Assembly (NCBI GenBank): GCA_002162075.1
Contig: CP021423.1
Location: forward strand, 2,728,001 to 2,792,000
Origin: Armatimonadetes bacterium Uphvl-Ar1
GTDB lineage: Bacteria; Armatimonadota; Fimbriimonadia; Fimbriimonadales; Fimbriimonadaceae
Direction of reading: 5' to 3'
Length of the DNA: 64,000 bases
Shown: piece after piece, positions 1 to 8,535 of the stretch
Layout: each line of letters starts with the position of its first letter
How positions within the stretch are numbered: the first letter of the stretch is position 1
Notes under the pieces: model-generated
Seen by the model: only the letters and a program-made list of their open reading frames with translations
Database searches by the model: none
What the model was told of the DNA's origin: nothing
Translations under genes and position numbers: made by a program

Positions 1-1
1 T

Positions 2-184
2 ACTCTGCCGGATGAAGATTTGACGACGAAATTTTTGGCGGAGTCGAAGGCGGCAGGTTTCCATGAGTTGAAAGGTCACCGCTCAGTTGGTGGATGTCGA
101 GCGAGTATTTACAATGCCTTTCCGGCGGAAGGGTGTGTTGCTTTGGGCGGGTTTATGCGTGAGTTCGCGTCGGCGAATGGGTAG
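2..184 (+). CDS. serC: Phosphoserine aminotransferase, C-terminal fragment
   Basis: This is the last 60 residues of a PLP-dependent aminotransferase; the gene begins before the window. The stretch [18 protein letters not shown], followed by a Pro-x-Glu-Gly and a FMREF ending, is the usual C-terminus of SerC, which converts 3-phosphohydroxypyruvate and glutamate to phosphoserine in serine synthesis. The arginine of the GCRAS segment belongs to the conserved substrate-binding region of the family. The stop TAG is at 182-184. A perfect hairpin follows directly. Two further, diverged copies of the same 3' end lie downstream (242-334 and 402-434), which is unusual and is described separately. Only the C-terminus is visible, so the assignment rests on this motif. 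Confidence 0.85.
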   Translation, partial: TLPDEDLTTKFLAESKAAGFHELKGHRSVGGCRASIYNAFPAEGCVALGGFMREFASANG

Positions 185-205
185 GTGACCTTTCCCCTCC
201 CTCAA

Positions 206-226
206 TCCCTCCCCAGAGGGGAGGGA
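206..226 (+). terminator. Hairpin after serC
   Basis: A perfect 9-bp stem, TCCCTCCCC (206-214) and GGGGAGGGA (218-226), with a 3-base loop, starts 21 bases after the serC stop. No long T tract follows, so it may act as a weak terminator or an mRNA-stabilising hairpin. A very similar, less perfect copy lies at 451-473 after the third serC end. Confidence 0.5.
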
Positions 227-241
227 AGTTCGCTCGATTAG

Positions 242-334
242 GGCTGTCGGGCGAGTATTTATAATGCTTTTCCGGCGGAGGGGTGTGTTGCTTTAGGTGG
301 GTTTATGCGTGAGTTTGCGAAAATGAGTAAATAG
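242..334 (+). repeat. Second copy of serC 3' end (diverged)
   Basis: Bases 242-334 encode [10 protein letters not shown] and continue through FMREF to AKMSK and a TAG stop, repeating the last third of the serC fragment at 2-184. The differences from the first copy across the shared codons are nearly all silent third-position changes (for example TAC/TAT, GCC/GCT, GAA/GAG, TTG/TTA, GGC/GGT, TTC/TTT). Only the last few residues differ in amino acid. There is no start codon or reading frame leading into it, so it is not expressed by itself. The silent pattern suggests an allele that evolved as a real serC elsewhere and was recombined here. Confidence 0.75.
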
Positions 335-360
335 TTCCTTCTTAATCAACCCCACCCCTG

Positions 361-388
361 CCCCTCCCCAAACGTGGGGAGGGGATTT
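361..388 (+). terminator. Rho-independent terminator-like hairpin
   Basis: A perfect 10-bp stem, CCCCTCCCCA (361-370) and TGGGGAGGGG (375-384), with an AACG loop is followed by ATTTTC. It sits 26 bases after the second serC end copy and probably was that allele's terminator. Confidence 0.65.
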
Positions 389-401
389 TCCGCCAGTATG
401 A

Positions 402-484
402 TTTATGCGTGAGTTTGCCGGTTCAAACGGGTGACCGTTCCCCTCCCTCTTTCCCTCCCCAGCAGGAAGGGAAGTTCGCTCACA
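402..484 (+). repeat. Third copy of serC 3' tail plus terminator
   Basis: Bases 402-434 encode FMREFAGSNG and a TGA stop, matching the [10 protein letters not shown] end of the first copy. The following 50 bases repeat the first copy's post-stop sequence: GTGACC, two C-rich stretches, and GGGAAGTTCGCTC. So coding tail and terminator were copied together. The hairpin here is imperfect (stem halves near 451-460 and 465-473). Nothing upstream puts it in an expressed frame. Confidence 0.65.
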
Positions 485-728
485 ATGTCAATCACCCAGA
501 ATCAAGGGCCTACCTTGCCTCAATCTTTCCACACTCCGGAGGGAAAAACTGACCCCAGAGGCTGATCTAGAGTTTCTGGAACTCAAGGTGAAAAAGCAAT
601 CTCTGATTTGCCAACGGATTAAGTCTGAGGCATGCTTTCCCCAAATGGAAGCAAGGCTCGATTGTTTAGGTTGAGACATGTGAGTTTACAAGTTCAGACT
701 GATCTCCGATTCAGTGTCGGAATGCTGA
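485..728. other. Gene-free stretch
   Basis: Between the third serC tail and the acyltransferase I see no recognisable gene or structure. A 63-codon minus-strand frame at 488-679 shows no family resemblance. With the serC remnants, the region 185-728 is effectively a non-coding recombination scar. Confidence 0.4.
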
Positions 729-1894
729 TTGATTGATCGGGGTGTGATATTCTCGCCCCCTATGGGTGGAACCACGCAATCAAGTGAGCTTATCCGCCCG
801 CTCGCGGGATTTCGTGCGATTGCTGCTTTGTGGGTTGTGGTGGTTCATACGGAGAGCCTGCATCCTGGGAACATCCCGGAATCGGCACAGATGTTTCTGC
901 GGGGGTACGGAACACTTCCGGTTGTGTTCTTTTTTGTCCTATCGGGGTTTATCCTTAGTCTTGTTTATTCTGAGCGCATTGGCGAATCCGGATTTCAACC
1001 GAATGAACTCAAGACGTACGCTTGGGCAAGGATTGCTCGGGTTGTCCCTCTTTACTTTTTCACATTGATTGTTCCGATCGGGTTTCACATAGCATGGACA
1101 AATCGGGGGGGAACCGTTCCGATGCCTTTCACCGAACACACTGTGATAGGATCGCTTGGGTTTTCGACGGATGGATGGGCATTTAATTCGCTTTTCCGGA
1201 GCAATGTTCCCGCTTGGACATTGACGGCGGAATTGATTTTTACTCTCTTTTTCCATTTATCTTTCCTCGGATTGCTCGGCAAGACCGAACCACTTTGCTT
1301 CGGGGCCTCTACTTCTCGATGGGTACCTATGGGGTCATCCAGTTGGGTTTGGGGATAGCTCAGATTTATGGAGATGACTGGTGGAGACCGGTGGGATATG
1401 GCTTGGGTCACTTTGGTCCGCCGCTGTTTGTGCCCGTTTTTCTGGTTGGAATCTATATGGGAGTTCTCGCGCGCAGAGGGGGGCTGTCGAAATGGACTGA
1501 AACCCACGCTGATGCGATCTATGCGGCCTTTATGATTGGAGTTGTGCTGCTGGTAACTCTGCCTACTCCTCCGCTCCCTCCGTCCCTTGTGACTGCGTTG
1601 CTTTGCCCATTAATTTGCCTTTCGATTGTTGCCGGGCATGGTCAAATGGGGTTAACGAACCGGGTTCTTTCTTGGCCAGTGGTTCAGCTTTTTGGTTCAG
1701 CCAGCTACGCGATATACATCACTCATTGGCCGGTCAAGGAGCTTTTGCAGTTCTACTTCCACCCTAAAGGTTGGCCCGAATTTTCGAAGGGCTTTGTTGT
1801 TCTGGGGATTGTCATTGTGGTAGGGCTTGTTTGTCATTTCTGGGTGGAGAAGCCACTCTACCGATGGGTGCGTCGGATGTCGGGGGTCGGTTAA
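729..1894 (+). CDS. Acyltransferase 3 family membrane protein (frameshifted)
   Basis: The protein resembles OafA-type O-acyltransferases, which acylate surface sugars from the cytoplasmic side. The N-terminal part has the motif RPLAGFRAIAALWVVVVHTE with the conserved histidine, then FFVLSGFILS and several membrane helices. The C-terminal part ends with SASYAIYITHWPVKE and a last helix before the basic KPLYRWVRR tail. The frame breaks at a T run (1237-1241). One added T joins AWTLTAELIF to YSLFPFIFP, the expected family sequence, giving about 388 residues. The ATG at 762 is an alternative start, 11 codons in. It overlaps the stop of the convergent permease gene by a few bases. The substrate cannot be told. 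Confidence 0.75.
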
Positions 1895-3501
1895 CGTTCG
1901 CCGGGGAGGACGATGCCGCGCATGATGACATTTTGGGCAAAGAAGAAAACGACCAGAGTTGGCAGGGCGGCGAGGGTGACAGCGGCCATAACGATAGCTT
2001 TGGGGGCCGTCAATTGAAGTTGGTAAATGAAGACCATGAGGGTCCACATTTCCCGGTTTTGGGCGACCAGAAAAGCATAAATGAATGCGCCATATGAGCC
2101 CATGAAAGCGAGGAGGGCGAGGTAGCCGAGGACTGGCTTTGAGAGGGGAAAGGCGAGGCGGAGCATCATGAGCCATTCTGGAGCTCCGTCAATTTGTCCG
2201 GATTCAAAGATTTCTTGGGGGAGGGAGTCGAAGAAGCCTTTAAGGAGGAAAATCATGTAGCCAGATGCAGCGGCGGGAAGGACGAGGGCGGCAAAGGTAT
2301 TGAGGAGGTTGAGGTCTTTAAGGAGAAGGAAGCTGGGGATCATTGCAACTTCGGCAGGGAAAGCCATGGTTGCCAGGAGGAAGAGGAGGATTTTGCCCGT
2401 GGACTTCATCGGGAAGCGACTGAGAGCATAGGCAGCGAGGGGGTTGACGGTGAGCTGAATGAGGATCATCAAGCCACAGAAGATGATGGTGTTGGCGACT
2501 GCGCGGCCATTGAGGAGGATGTAGTCCAGCACATAGATGTAGTTGCGCCAAGTGAATTCAGAGCGAATGGACTTTTCGTTCTGACGGAGATAGTGAGTGT
2601 CGAATGCGGCTATGGGGAGGGTATCTGTCGCCGTTACAGAGGGGTTATTGGAGGTCGCCACCCAGTTCATCCATTGGCGCTCGATCGTTCCGTTTTCCTG
2701 AAACGGTTTGGGGAGCGCGGAGGCGAAAAAGTCAATTTGGTCTTGGGGTTGTTTACTTGTGCTAACCAATCGGCTTTGGGAGAAATCGGGGATTGCTCCT
2801 TCTGGAGTGCGGAATGGAATCTCTTTCGGGACGTCACCGAGTTGGTTTTTATATCTGGTGCGGAGGAATTCTTGGTAGAGGCGTTGGGATGAAATGGGGA
2901 TCCGGAATTCTGCGGGGAGGGTTTTCTTGAATTCAAGCCAGTCGGCCCACTTTTGATCTTGTTTGGGATTCCAAGCAGGATCGTCGAGGCGTTCGGGCGG
3001 TGGGGTGACCTGTTGGAAGGCCCCGTTGATTTCGTTGAATGCGGCGTTGACGTCTTCAACTGTTTTGTACTTGGTTCGGAGCCAGGCTTGCCATGCGCGG
3101 TTGAGTCGTGAGGTGACGTTGGTGGATGGGGTTGTGAAACCAGCTAACCACTGGTCAGCGGGGAGTTGGGCGAGGAACTCTTCGAATTCGGCTAGGGTGG
3201 CGGGAGTAGCCTTGTCGGTGTTTGCGGCGGAGGCGATCCAGGAAGCGTTGCCGGCGTATTTGTCGTCGACATATTTGGATTCGAGTTCAGCGAAATCGCT
3301 CCAGAAGGAAGGGATAAGTTTGTTGTCGTTTTGGTCGGTGTTGCCTTTGAATCCGGTCGTGAGCATCGTCAGGAACGGATAGAGCGTTGTCAGTGCGCCG
3401 ATGGTGAGGATGAGATAAACGATCGACATCGCGGCAATGGCGCGGGGGCGTTTGCGACCAACTTTGCCGACGAGTGACATTTCGGCTTTATTGTAATCCA
3501 T
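1891..3501 (-). CDS. MalG-type sugar ABC transporter permease with large insert
   Basis: At 536 residues this is almost twice the usual MalG-type permease (about 280). Residues 25-50 form a first membrane helix. Residues 52-312 are a hydrophilic insert rich in Trp, Lys and Asn/Gln. Residues 313-536 hold the remaining membrane helices. The EAA loop that docks on the ATPase is at about 430-453 (EIFESGQIDGAPEWLMMLRL). By family topology the insert after helix 1 should lie outside the cytoplasm. No partner permease, ATPase or binding protein is adjacent, so the transporter is incomplete here. It is divergent from the GH57 gene with a 46-base gap, which suggests a link to glycan metabolism, but the substrate is unknown. 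Confidence 0.8.
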   Translation of the reverse strand: MDYNKAEMSLVGKVGRKRPRAIAAMSIVYLILTIGALTTLYPFLTMLTTGFKGNTDQNDNKLIPSFWSDFAELESKYVDDKYAGNASWIASAANTDKATPATLAEFEEFLAQLPADQWLAGFTTPSTNVTSRLNRAWQAWLRTKYKTVEDVNAAFNEINGAFQQVTPPPERLDDPAWNPKQDQKWADWLEFKKTLPAEFRIPISSQRLYQEFLRTRYKNQLGDVPKEIPFRTPEGAIPDFSQSRLVSTSKQPQDQIDFFASALPKPFQENGTIERQWMNWVATSNNPSVTATDTLPIAAFDTHYLRQNEKSIRSEFTWRNYIYVLDYILLNGRAVANTIIFCGLMILIQLTVNPLAAYALSRFPMKSTGKILLFLLATMAFPAEVAMIPSFLLLKDLNLLNTFAALVLPAAASGYMIFLLKGFFDSLPQEIFESGQIDGAPEWLMMLRLAFPLSKPVLGYLALLAFMGSYGAFIYAFLVAQNREMWTLMVFIYQLQLTAPKAIVMAAVTLAALPTLVVFFFAQNVIMRGIVLPGER

Positions 3502-3547
3502 TTTGGGTCGGATTCGGCGTTGGTTTTGCGGCTAGAATGAGGGTGAT

Positions 3548-5263
3548 ATGCCCGTCGGTCGGTTCATGCTCGTGTTGCACTCGCACATGCCTTATGTTTT
3601 GAGTCATGGCAAGTCTCCTCACGGGACGGATTGGCTGTTTGAGGCGGCGGTGGAGTGTTATCTACCGCTTTTGGATGCACTGGATCGAATGCGTCAGGCG
3701 GGAGTGAAGCCGCGATGGACGGTGAATATGACTCCGATTCTGGCGGAGCAGTTGGATGATCCGGCTTTTCAGGAAGGATTTATCGAGTATTGCGAGGAGA
3801 AGGCGGAGTTTGCGCGGCAGGATCGGGAGCTTTTTGAAGCACAGGGCGAACTTTGGATGACGGGCTTGGCGGCGATGTGGGAGCGGTGGTTTACCAAGGC
3901 GGTGATTCAGTTTAAGCATCAGTGCGGCCGGTCGATCACGGGGAGTTTTAAGAGTTTTCAGGATGATGGGCTGATCGAGTTGATTACTTGTGGGGCGACG
4001 CACGGTTATTTTCCTTTGGCGGGGACGGACGAGAGTGTTCAGGCACAAGTGAAGCTGGCAGTTTCGAGTCACAAGAAGCGTTTTGGGAGCGATCCGAGAG
4101 GGATTTGGTTGCCGGAGTGCGCCTATCGACCGGGGTATTCGTGGAAGGCACCGGCAGGGGATGATGAAGCAGTTTGGGATCGAAAAGGAGTCGAGCAATT
4201 TTTGGCGGAGAATGGGATTGAGTACTTTTTTGTTGACTCTCATATGATTCGGGGTGGAGAGCCCTTGGGGACTTATTGGCAGAAATTCCCTCAGTTGGCG
4301 GAACTGTTCTCGCGGAGCAAGGAGTTGTTCTCGCCGCCGGACGAGTACCGGAGCGAATATGAGCATTATCTGATTCCAGAAGGTGTGACGGTTTTTGCGC
4401 GCGATCCGCAAAGTACGGTGAAGGTTTGGAGTGGGGACGTCGGGTATCCGGGGAATCCTTTCTATTTGGAATTCCACAAGCAGCAGTATCCGGGTCGGTT
4501 GCGGTATTGGCGGATCAGTGAGGACAAGTCGAATTTGGGGGCCAAGCAGCCCTATGATCCGTGGCGGGCGCATGAGCTCGTTGCCGAACACGCGGCGGAT
4601 TTTGTGAATATCGTTAAGGGGACGCTGGCGCAGTACAAAGGTCAAGCGAATCGGGAAGGAACGCTTGTGGCGATGTACGATACGGAATTGTTCGGGCATT
4701 GGTGGTGGGAGGGGCCAGAATTTTTGTATGAGCTTGGAATGAAGATGGCGTCTGATCCCGATTTGCAAATGTGCAGTGGGGGGGACGTGATTGACCAAGA
4801 TCCGGCCCGGCATATGATTCATCTGCCCGAAGGAAGTTGGGGCGAGGGTGGTTACCACAATGTTTGGCTGAATGAGGATAACCATTGGACATGGGCGATG
4901 CTTTATCCCGCACAGAAGTGGATGCGGCATTTGGCTCGATTGGGGGTGACGGGATTGGCTCAAGAAATTGCAGAACAGGCAGCGAGGGAGCTTCTTTTGG
5001 CGGAGGCAAGCGACTGGCAGTTCTTGATTTCGACGTTCTCGGCGAAGGATTATGCCGAGGCACGGTTCCCCGATCACATTGACCGGTTCAATCGCCTGGC
5101 GGAAATGGCGGAACGTGTTCATGGTGGCGCGACGTTGAACGAGGAAGAACTCGAATTTCTGCGGGATTGCCAAGTGAAAGATGCGCCGTTCCCCGAGCTG
5201 GATTTGAGTTATTGGGCGCATTTGGATCACCCGTTGCGTCCGCCTGAGGCCTATCGATCATGA
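3548..5263 (+). CDS. GH57 family 1,4-alpha-glucan branching enzyme
   Basis: This 571-residue protein belongs to glycoside hydrolase family 57, branching-enzyme type, which forms alpha-1,6 branches in glycogen-like glucan. The N-terminus has the metal-free barrel signature LHSHMPYVL, the likely nucleophile is Glu190 in WLPECAYRPGY, and the likely acid is Asp378 in MYDTELFGHWW. The C-terminal helical region contains the YHNVWLNEDNHWTWAMLYPA segment and a DUF1957-like end typical of the branching enzymes rather than amylases. The length matches the family. Its stop overlaps a possible ATG of the next gene (ATGA). A long antisense frame at 3662-5230 is a composition artefact. Confidence 0.88.
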   Translation: MPVGRFMLVLHSHMPYVLSHGKSPHGTDWLFEAAVECYLPLLDALDRMRQAGVKPRWTVNMTPILAEQLDDPAFQEGFIEYCEEKAEFARQDRELFEAQGELWMTGLAAMWERWFTKAVIQFKHQCGRSITGSFKSFQDDGLIELITCGATHGYFPLAGTDESVQAQVKLAVSSHKKRFGSDPRGIWLPECAYRPGYSWKAPAGDDEAVWDRKGVEQFLAENGIEYFFVDSHMIRGGEPLGTYWQKFPQLAELFSRSKELFSPPDEYRSEYEHYLIPEGVTVFARDPQSTVKVWSGDVGYPGNPFYLEFHKQQYPGRLRYWRISEDKSNLGAKQPYDPWRAHELVAEHAADFVNIVKGTLAQYKGQANREGTLVAMYDTELFGHWWWEGPEFLYELGMKMASDPDLQMCSGGDVIDQDPARHMIHLPEGSWGEGGYHNVWLNEDNHWTWAMLYPAQKWMRHLARLGVTGLAQEIAEQAARELLLAEASDWQFLISTFSAKDYAEARFPDHIDRFNRLAEMAERVHGGATLNEEELEFLRDCQVKDAPFPELDLSYWAHLDHPLRPPEAYRS

Positions 5264-5307
5264 GAGAAGGGAAACGAATAAGGGAATTGAAACCGTCTGG
5301 GATTCGG

Positions 5308-6255
5308 ATGAATCGATTGTCATTTGGCTTGGTGGTGGTTTGCGGCGTTGCCTTGGTCGGTTGCGCTCAGAAGGGAGGCGATTTGGCCCCAGTAAGCAAG
5401 AGCAGTCGGGGCGGTGGAGGTGCGCCAGGTTCTTCGGAGAGTTCTCCCACCGAGCCGACCAAAACTGAGGCGGAAAAAACGGCGGCGGCTAGGGCAGAAG
5501 CGGCCCTCAAGAAAATGGAGCCTCGCGACGAGGAGATGACCATTGACCGAGACGATGAAAAGTGGGCGGAGGCAAAGCCTGCTCCGGTGGCAGTTAAGCG
5601 AACGGTTGGCGCGGAAATGGACGACGCTTTTGAGCAATTGCCACCCGCCTATGTGATAGTGAGCATTGAATGTGTGGATCGCGGAGATCAGCTCCGATTC
5701 AATCCTAAGATTAAGATTAATAGTCCGGAAAAGTTTCGGATTGAGTATGCCTTGCCTGAGACTGGGGGATCGCTTAATACGTTGACTTCCGATGGTCAGA
5801 AACGTGTTCAATTTGAAGGCGAGAAGTGGACAGAATTACCCAAGATCGGGGTGACAACGGTTTCTTCCAAGATGAACCGGGCTCAGATTGAAAATTTTGC
5901 GAAACGGATGCCGGTAGATGGGTTCCGCTATTGGAGTTATGGTGATCGGATTTGGTCGGCTTTCATTGCGGGTTTGAACGATCCGGCTAACGGATTTGAG
6001 GTTGAAACGACGCAGATGAACGCGAACCCTGTGGGGGATGAACGACCGTTTATTCGAGTCTTGGCAAAGTCGACAAAGGGGCCAAATCTTGAATTGGAGT
6101 TGGTCGTTGATACCAAGCGTTATGTCCCAGTGACCTTCCGCACAAATTTCAAGTATGCCGACGGTCAGGAGCGCAAGATGCTCTGGAAAGGAGACTGGGC
6201 GTTTGGGAGTTTGCACGAGGATAAGGAATTCAAGAATCCGAAGCCGCTGAAGTGA
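5308..6255 (+). CDS. Putative lipoprotein, LolA-like fold possible
   Basis: The protein starts best at the ATG at 5308, giving MNRLSFGLVVVCGVALVGC: a signal peptide with an LVGC lipobox, so Cys19 would be lipid-modified. An upstream in-frame ATG at 5260, overlapping the GH57 stop, would add 16 charged residues in front of the signal. After a low-complexity Ser/Gly/Glu linker, residues from about 100 on alternate strands such as FRIEYALPE and LELELVVDTKRYVPVTF. This resembles the periplasmic outer-membrane lipoprotein-carrier fold (DUF1571/LolA-like), but I cannot confirm it. It is probably co-transcribed with the GH57 gene. Function unknown. Confidence 0.65.
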   Translation: MNRLSFGLVVVCGVALVGCAQKGGDLAPVSKSSRGGGGAPGSSESSPTEPTKTEAEKTAAARAEAALKKMEPRDEEMTIDRDDEKWAEAKPAPVAVKRTVGAEMDDAFEQLPPAYVIVSIECVDRGDQLRFNPKIKINSPEKFRIEYALPETGGSLNTLTSDGQKRVQFEGEKWTELPKIGVTTVSSKMNRAQIENFAKRMPVDGFRYWSYGDRIWSAFIAGLNDPANGFEVETTQMNANPVGDERPFIRVLAKSTKGPNLELELVVDTKRYVPVTFRTNFKYADGQERKMLWKGDWAFGSLHEDKEFKNPKPLK

Positions 6256-6330
6256 GGAAATTTGGGTTTTTTGCCCGTTTCGCTGTACCGTTATCATTGC
6301 TGGGTCGTCTTGGTTTTTGAAGGGATTCAG

Positions 6331-7308
6331 ATGGTTACATCAACGGTTATTGCAGGATTGGTTTTGGGGCAGTCGCCCTTGAGTGTGAAGCGGGTGAAAA
6401 CACTGGAAGGGGTTCGGGCGGTCGCCATTTCTCCTTCACCGCTTGATTCGCGGTTCATTGTCTGTTTGGAAAATTCCCAGGTGCGGATCATGGATGCGAA
6501 CGGGAAGATTCAAAGCGTGAGTTTGGTTGGGCACGCCCAGCCTGCTTACGGAGCCGCTTTTTCACCGGATGGCAAGTTTGTATTGACTGGCGATGAGCAA
6601 GCAAAGATTTTCTTGTGGGATGCTAAGACCGGTAAGAAGTTGCGAGAATTTCCTCGAGAAAAGGGGCATCAGCGGGGGATTCAGTCGCTTGCCTACAGCG
6701 CGGATGGGAAGCAGTTTTTGTCGGTCGGGAAAGATGACTCGATTTGTGTCTGGAATGTGAGTGGAGGGAACCCGGTTGTGAAAGTCACGGGTGAGCCAGC
6801 GAATTTTTATGGGGCATTTTTCACCAAGGCTGGGGCAGTTTATACGGGTACTCAAGCTGAAGGGTGGCGAGTTTTGGCACCGAAGACTTTGGCAACGGTG
6901 ACAAAAGTGACTTTGCCGGGTGGTCAGGGGGCGAACGGTTTTGCGATGAACCGGGCAGGAACATTGGCGGTGACTTTGGGGCGTGATGGCTTGGTGACGG
7001 TTTATGACGCGGTCAAGCGGGCTCGTTTGCAAGGATTGAAGGGTCACGGTGACTTTGTGACGGCGGGGATGTTCACACCGAGCGGTCGCTTTGTGGGGAC
7101 AAGCTCGATTGACGGGACGGTTCGGCTTTGGGATGCAAAGGCTTACAAGGAAGTTGCGATGGTTGACAATCGGAGTTATATCGGGTCACCGGTTGCGTTT
7201 ACGGGTGATGGCAAATATTTGTTGACGACGAATGCGTTTGACACGGTGGAGATTCATCTGTTGACGCCTCCTCAGCCGGAGCCGAAACCAGTTCGCCGCC
7301 GACGGTAG
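6331..7308 (+). CDS. Secreted WD40 repeat protein
   Basis: About 325 residues forming a probable beta-propeller. WD40-type units are visible: AAFSPDGKFVLTGDEQAKIFLWDAK cut as FSPDGKFVLTGD and IFLWDA, then AYSADGKQFLSVGKDDSICVW, and FVGTSSIDGTVRLWDAK. The chosen ATG at 6331 follows GAAGGGA and gives a hydrophobic start (MVTSTVIAGLVLGQ) that resembles a short signal peptide. An upstream in-frame start at 6262 would bury it. The C-terminus is a Pro- and Arg-rich tail. It follows the lipoprotein gene and may be in the same operon. The partner of the propeller cannot be told. Confidence 0.75.
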   Translation: MVTSTVIAGLVLGQSPLSVKRVKTLEGVRAVAISPSPLDSRFIVCLENSQVRIMDANGKIQSVSLVGHAQPAYGAAFSPDGKFVLTGDEQAKIFLWDAKTGKKLREFPREKGHQRGIQSLAYSADGKQFLSVGKDDSICVWNVSGGNPVVKVTGEPANFYGAFFTKAGAVYTGTQAEGWRVLAPKTLATVTKVTLPGGQGANGFAMNRAGTLAVTLGRDGLVTVYDAVKRARLQGLKGHGDFVTAGMFTPSGRFVGTSSIDGTVRLWDAKAYKEVAMVDNRSYIGSPVAFTGDGKYLLTTNAFDTVEIHLLTPPQPEPKPVRRRR

Positions 7309-7315
7309 TTTTGAA

Positions 7316-7350
7316 CCCACCCCCTCCCAAAAGTAATTCAGGGAGGGGTA
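7316..7350. terminator. Bidirectional hairpin between convergent genes
   Basis: CCCCTCCC (7321-7328) pairs with GGGAGGGG (7341-7348) between the WD40 gene and the convergent M42 peptidase gene. The stem has the same C-rich/G-rich arms as the hairpins after the serC copies, so this may be a recurrent terminator type of the genome. Confidence 0.5.
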
Positions 7351-7362
7351 GGCATTTCTGAT

Positions 7363-8411
7363 TCAATCCTCTTCGATCAGGTATTCGGCGATGAGTTGGG
7401 CGGTAGCGCGGAGGGCGTCGATGTGGGTGCGTTCGTAACCATGGGAGGTGTCCACGCCGGGGCCGACGAGGCTGACGCGGGCGGTCCCGCCGGATTGCCA
7501 ATAGGCACTGCCGTCGCTGCCGTAGTGGGGGTAAATGTCTCGTCGGAGGTCGATGTTGGCCCGTCCCGCGATGTCAACGATTTTTTGGTTGAGCTCTTTG
7601 CTGTAGGGGCCGGATGAATCTTTGACGCAGAGAGAGCAGTGGAATTCATCACCGTTCTGCCCGTTGCCGACGACGGCCATGTCGAGGACGAGGTATTCGT
7701 GGAGGTCATCGGGGAGTGAGTCCATGCCGCCGTGTCCGACTTCTTCGTAGTTGCTGATGAGGACGGTGGTGCGCTGGGCGGGGCTGACTCCGGCATCGTG
7801 AAGAGCTTTGAGGGCGGCGACAAGGCAAGCGACACAGGCCTTATCGTCGAGGAATCGGGAGCGGATATAGCCCGATTCGGAGGCTTCAAATTTGGGATCG
7901 AGAGCAACGAAATCCCCGACGTTGATGCCAAGGAGGCGGGTTTCTTCGGCTGAGCTTGTTCGTTCGTCGATTCTGACTTCGAGGTTATTGGCGTTGCGGG
8001 GGGCAATGGGAGCCTCTTTGTTGACGTGAGCGGCGCCATTTTCGAAAACCATACTGCCACGGATTCCCCGGCCCGATTGAGTTTGAATGGTTACCCCTTC
8101 GGATTCGATAGTGGGCCACATAATGCCGCCGAGGGCGGTGGTGCGGAGGCGTCCGGAGGATTTGATTTCGGCGACCATGAGTCCCAGGGTGTCGATGTGG
8201 GCGGTGAGGGCTCGGGGTCGGTCATCTTGGAGACCTTGATAGTTGGCGACGAGGGCCCTTTGGGAGTGATGAAAGTGGTTGCTCCGAGGGTTTCGAGTTC
8301 GTTTTGAGCAAACGAGACAGCCCAGGCGGTGTCCCCAGTTGGACTGGGGGTGTTGATGAGGTCTTTGAGAAACGAGACGAGGTAGTCGGTGTCGATTTCG
8401 AACCGGGGCAT
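7363..8411 (-). CDS. M42 family metallopeptidase (frameshifted)
   Basis: An M42 glutamyl/leucyl aminopeptidase or endoglucanase-M type dinuclear zinc peptidase. The N-terminus (LKDLINTPSPTGDT) is in one frame. The rest, starting around ALTAHIDTLGLMVAEIK, is in another. Zinc-site and catalytic motifs visible are AHIDTLG, FLDDKACVACLV (bridging Asp), SNYEEVGHGG (catalytic and ligand Glu) and DTSHGYERTH. One C added at 8256-8258 on the plus strand joins ITPKG to ALVANYQG, giving 349 residues, the normal length. I therefore treat it as one intact gene carrying a probable sequencing deletion. It probably trims peptides in the cytosol. Confidence 0.8.
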
Positions 8412-8535
8412 GACGGGTATTTTAGCCGTTTTTTTGGTGCTGACTTTGTTTTTCGATTTGTTGTATTACAATGGAAGTGCACAGAACGATGTGTTGTTTT
8501 GTGTGACTGAACTCACTGAAGAGAGAAATCAAATT

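Noticed and set aside
185-484. Repeats near the window start as a CRISPR array
   Set aside because: The repeats are serC tails and C-rich hairpins of unequal size and spacing, without spacer structure.
488-679. 63-codon minus-strand frame before the acyltransferase
   Set aside because: No ribosome site, no family resemblance, and it sits in a recombination scar.
1237-1241. Programmed slippage at the T run of the acyltransferase
   Set aside because: T5 is a weak slippery site, there is no stimulatory signal, and the same kind of break occurs in many other genes here.
2194-2892. Plus-strand 232-codon frame inside the permease gene
   Set aside because: A Gly/Glu-rich antisense shadow of a gene with clear permease motifs.
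3662-5230. Minus-strand open frame of 522 codons across the GH57 gene
   Set aside because: It mirrors the codon pattern of the strongly supported GH57 gene and its translation, rich in Arg, Pro and Leu, matches no family.
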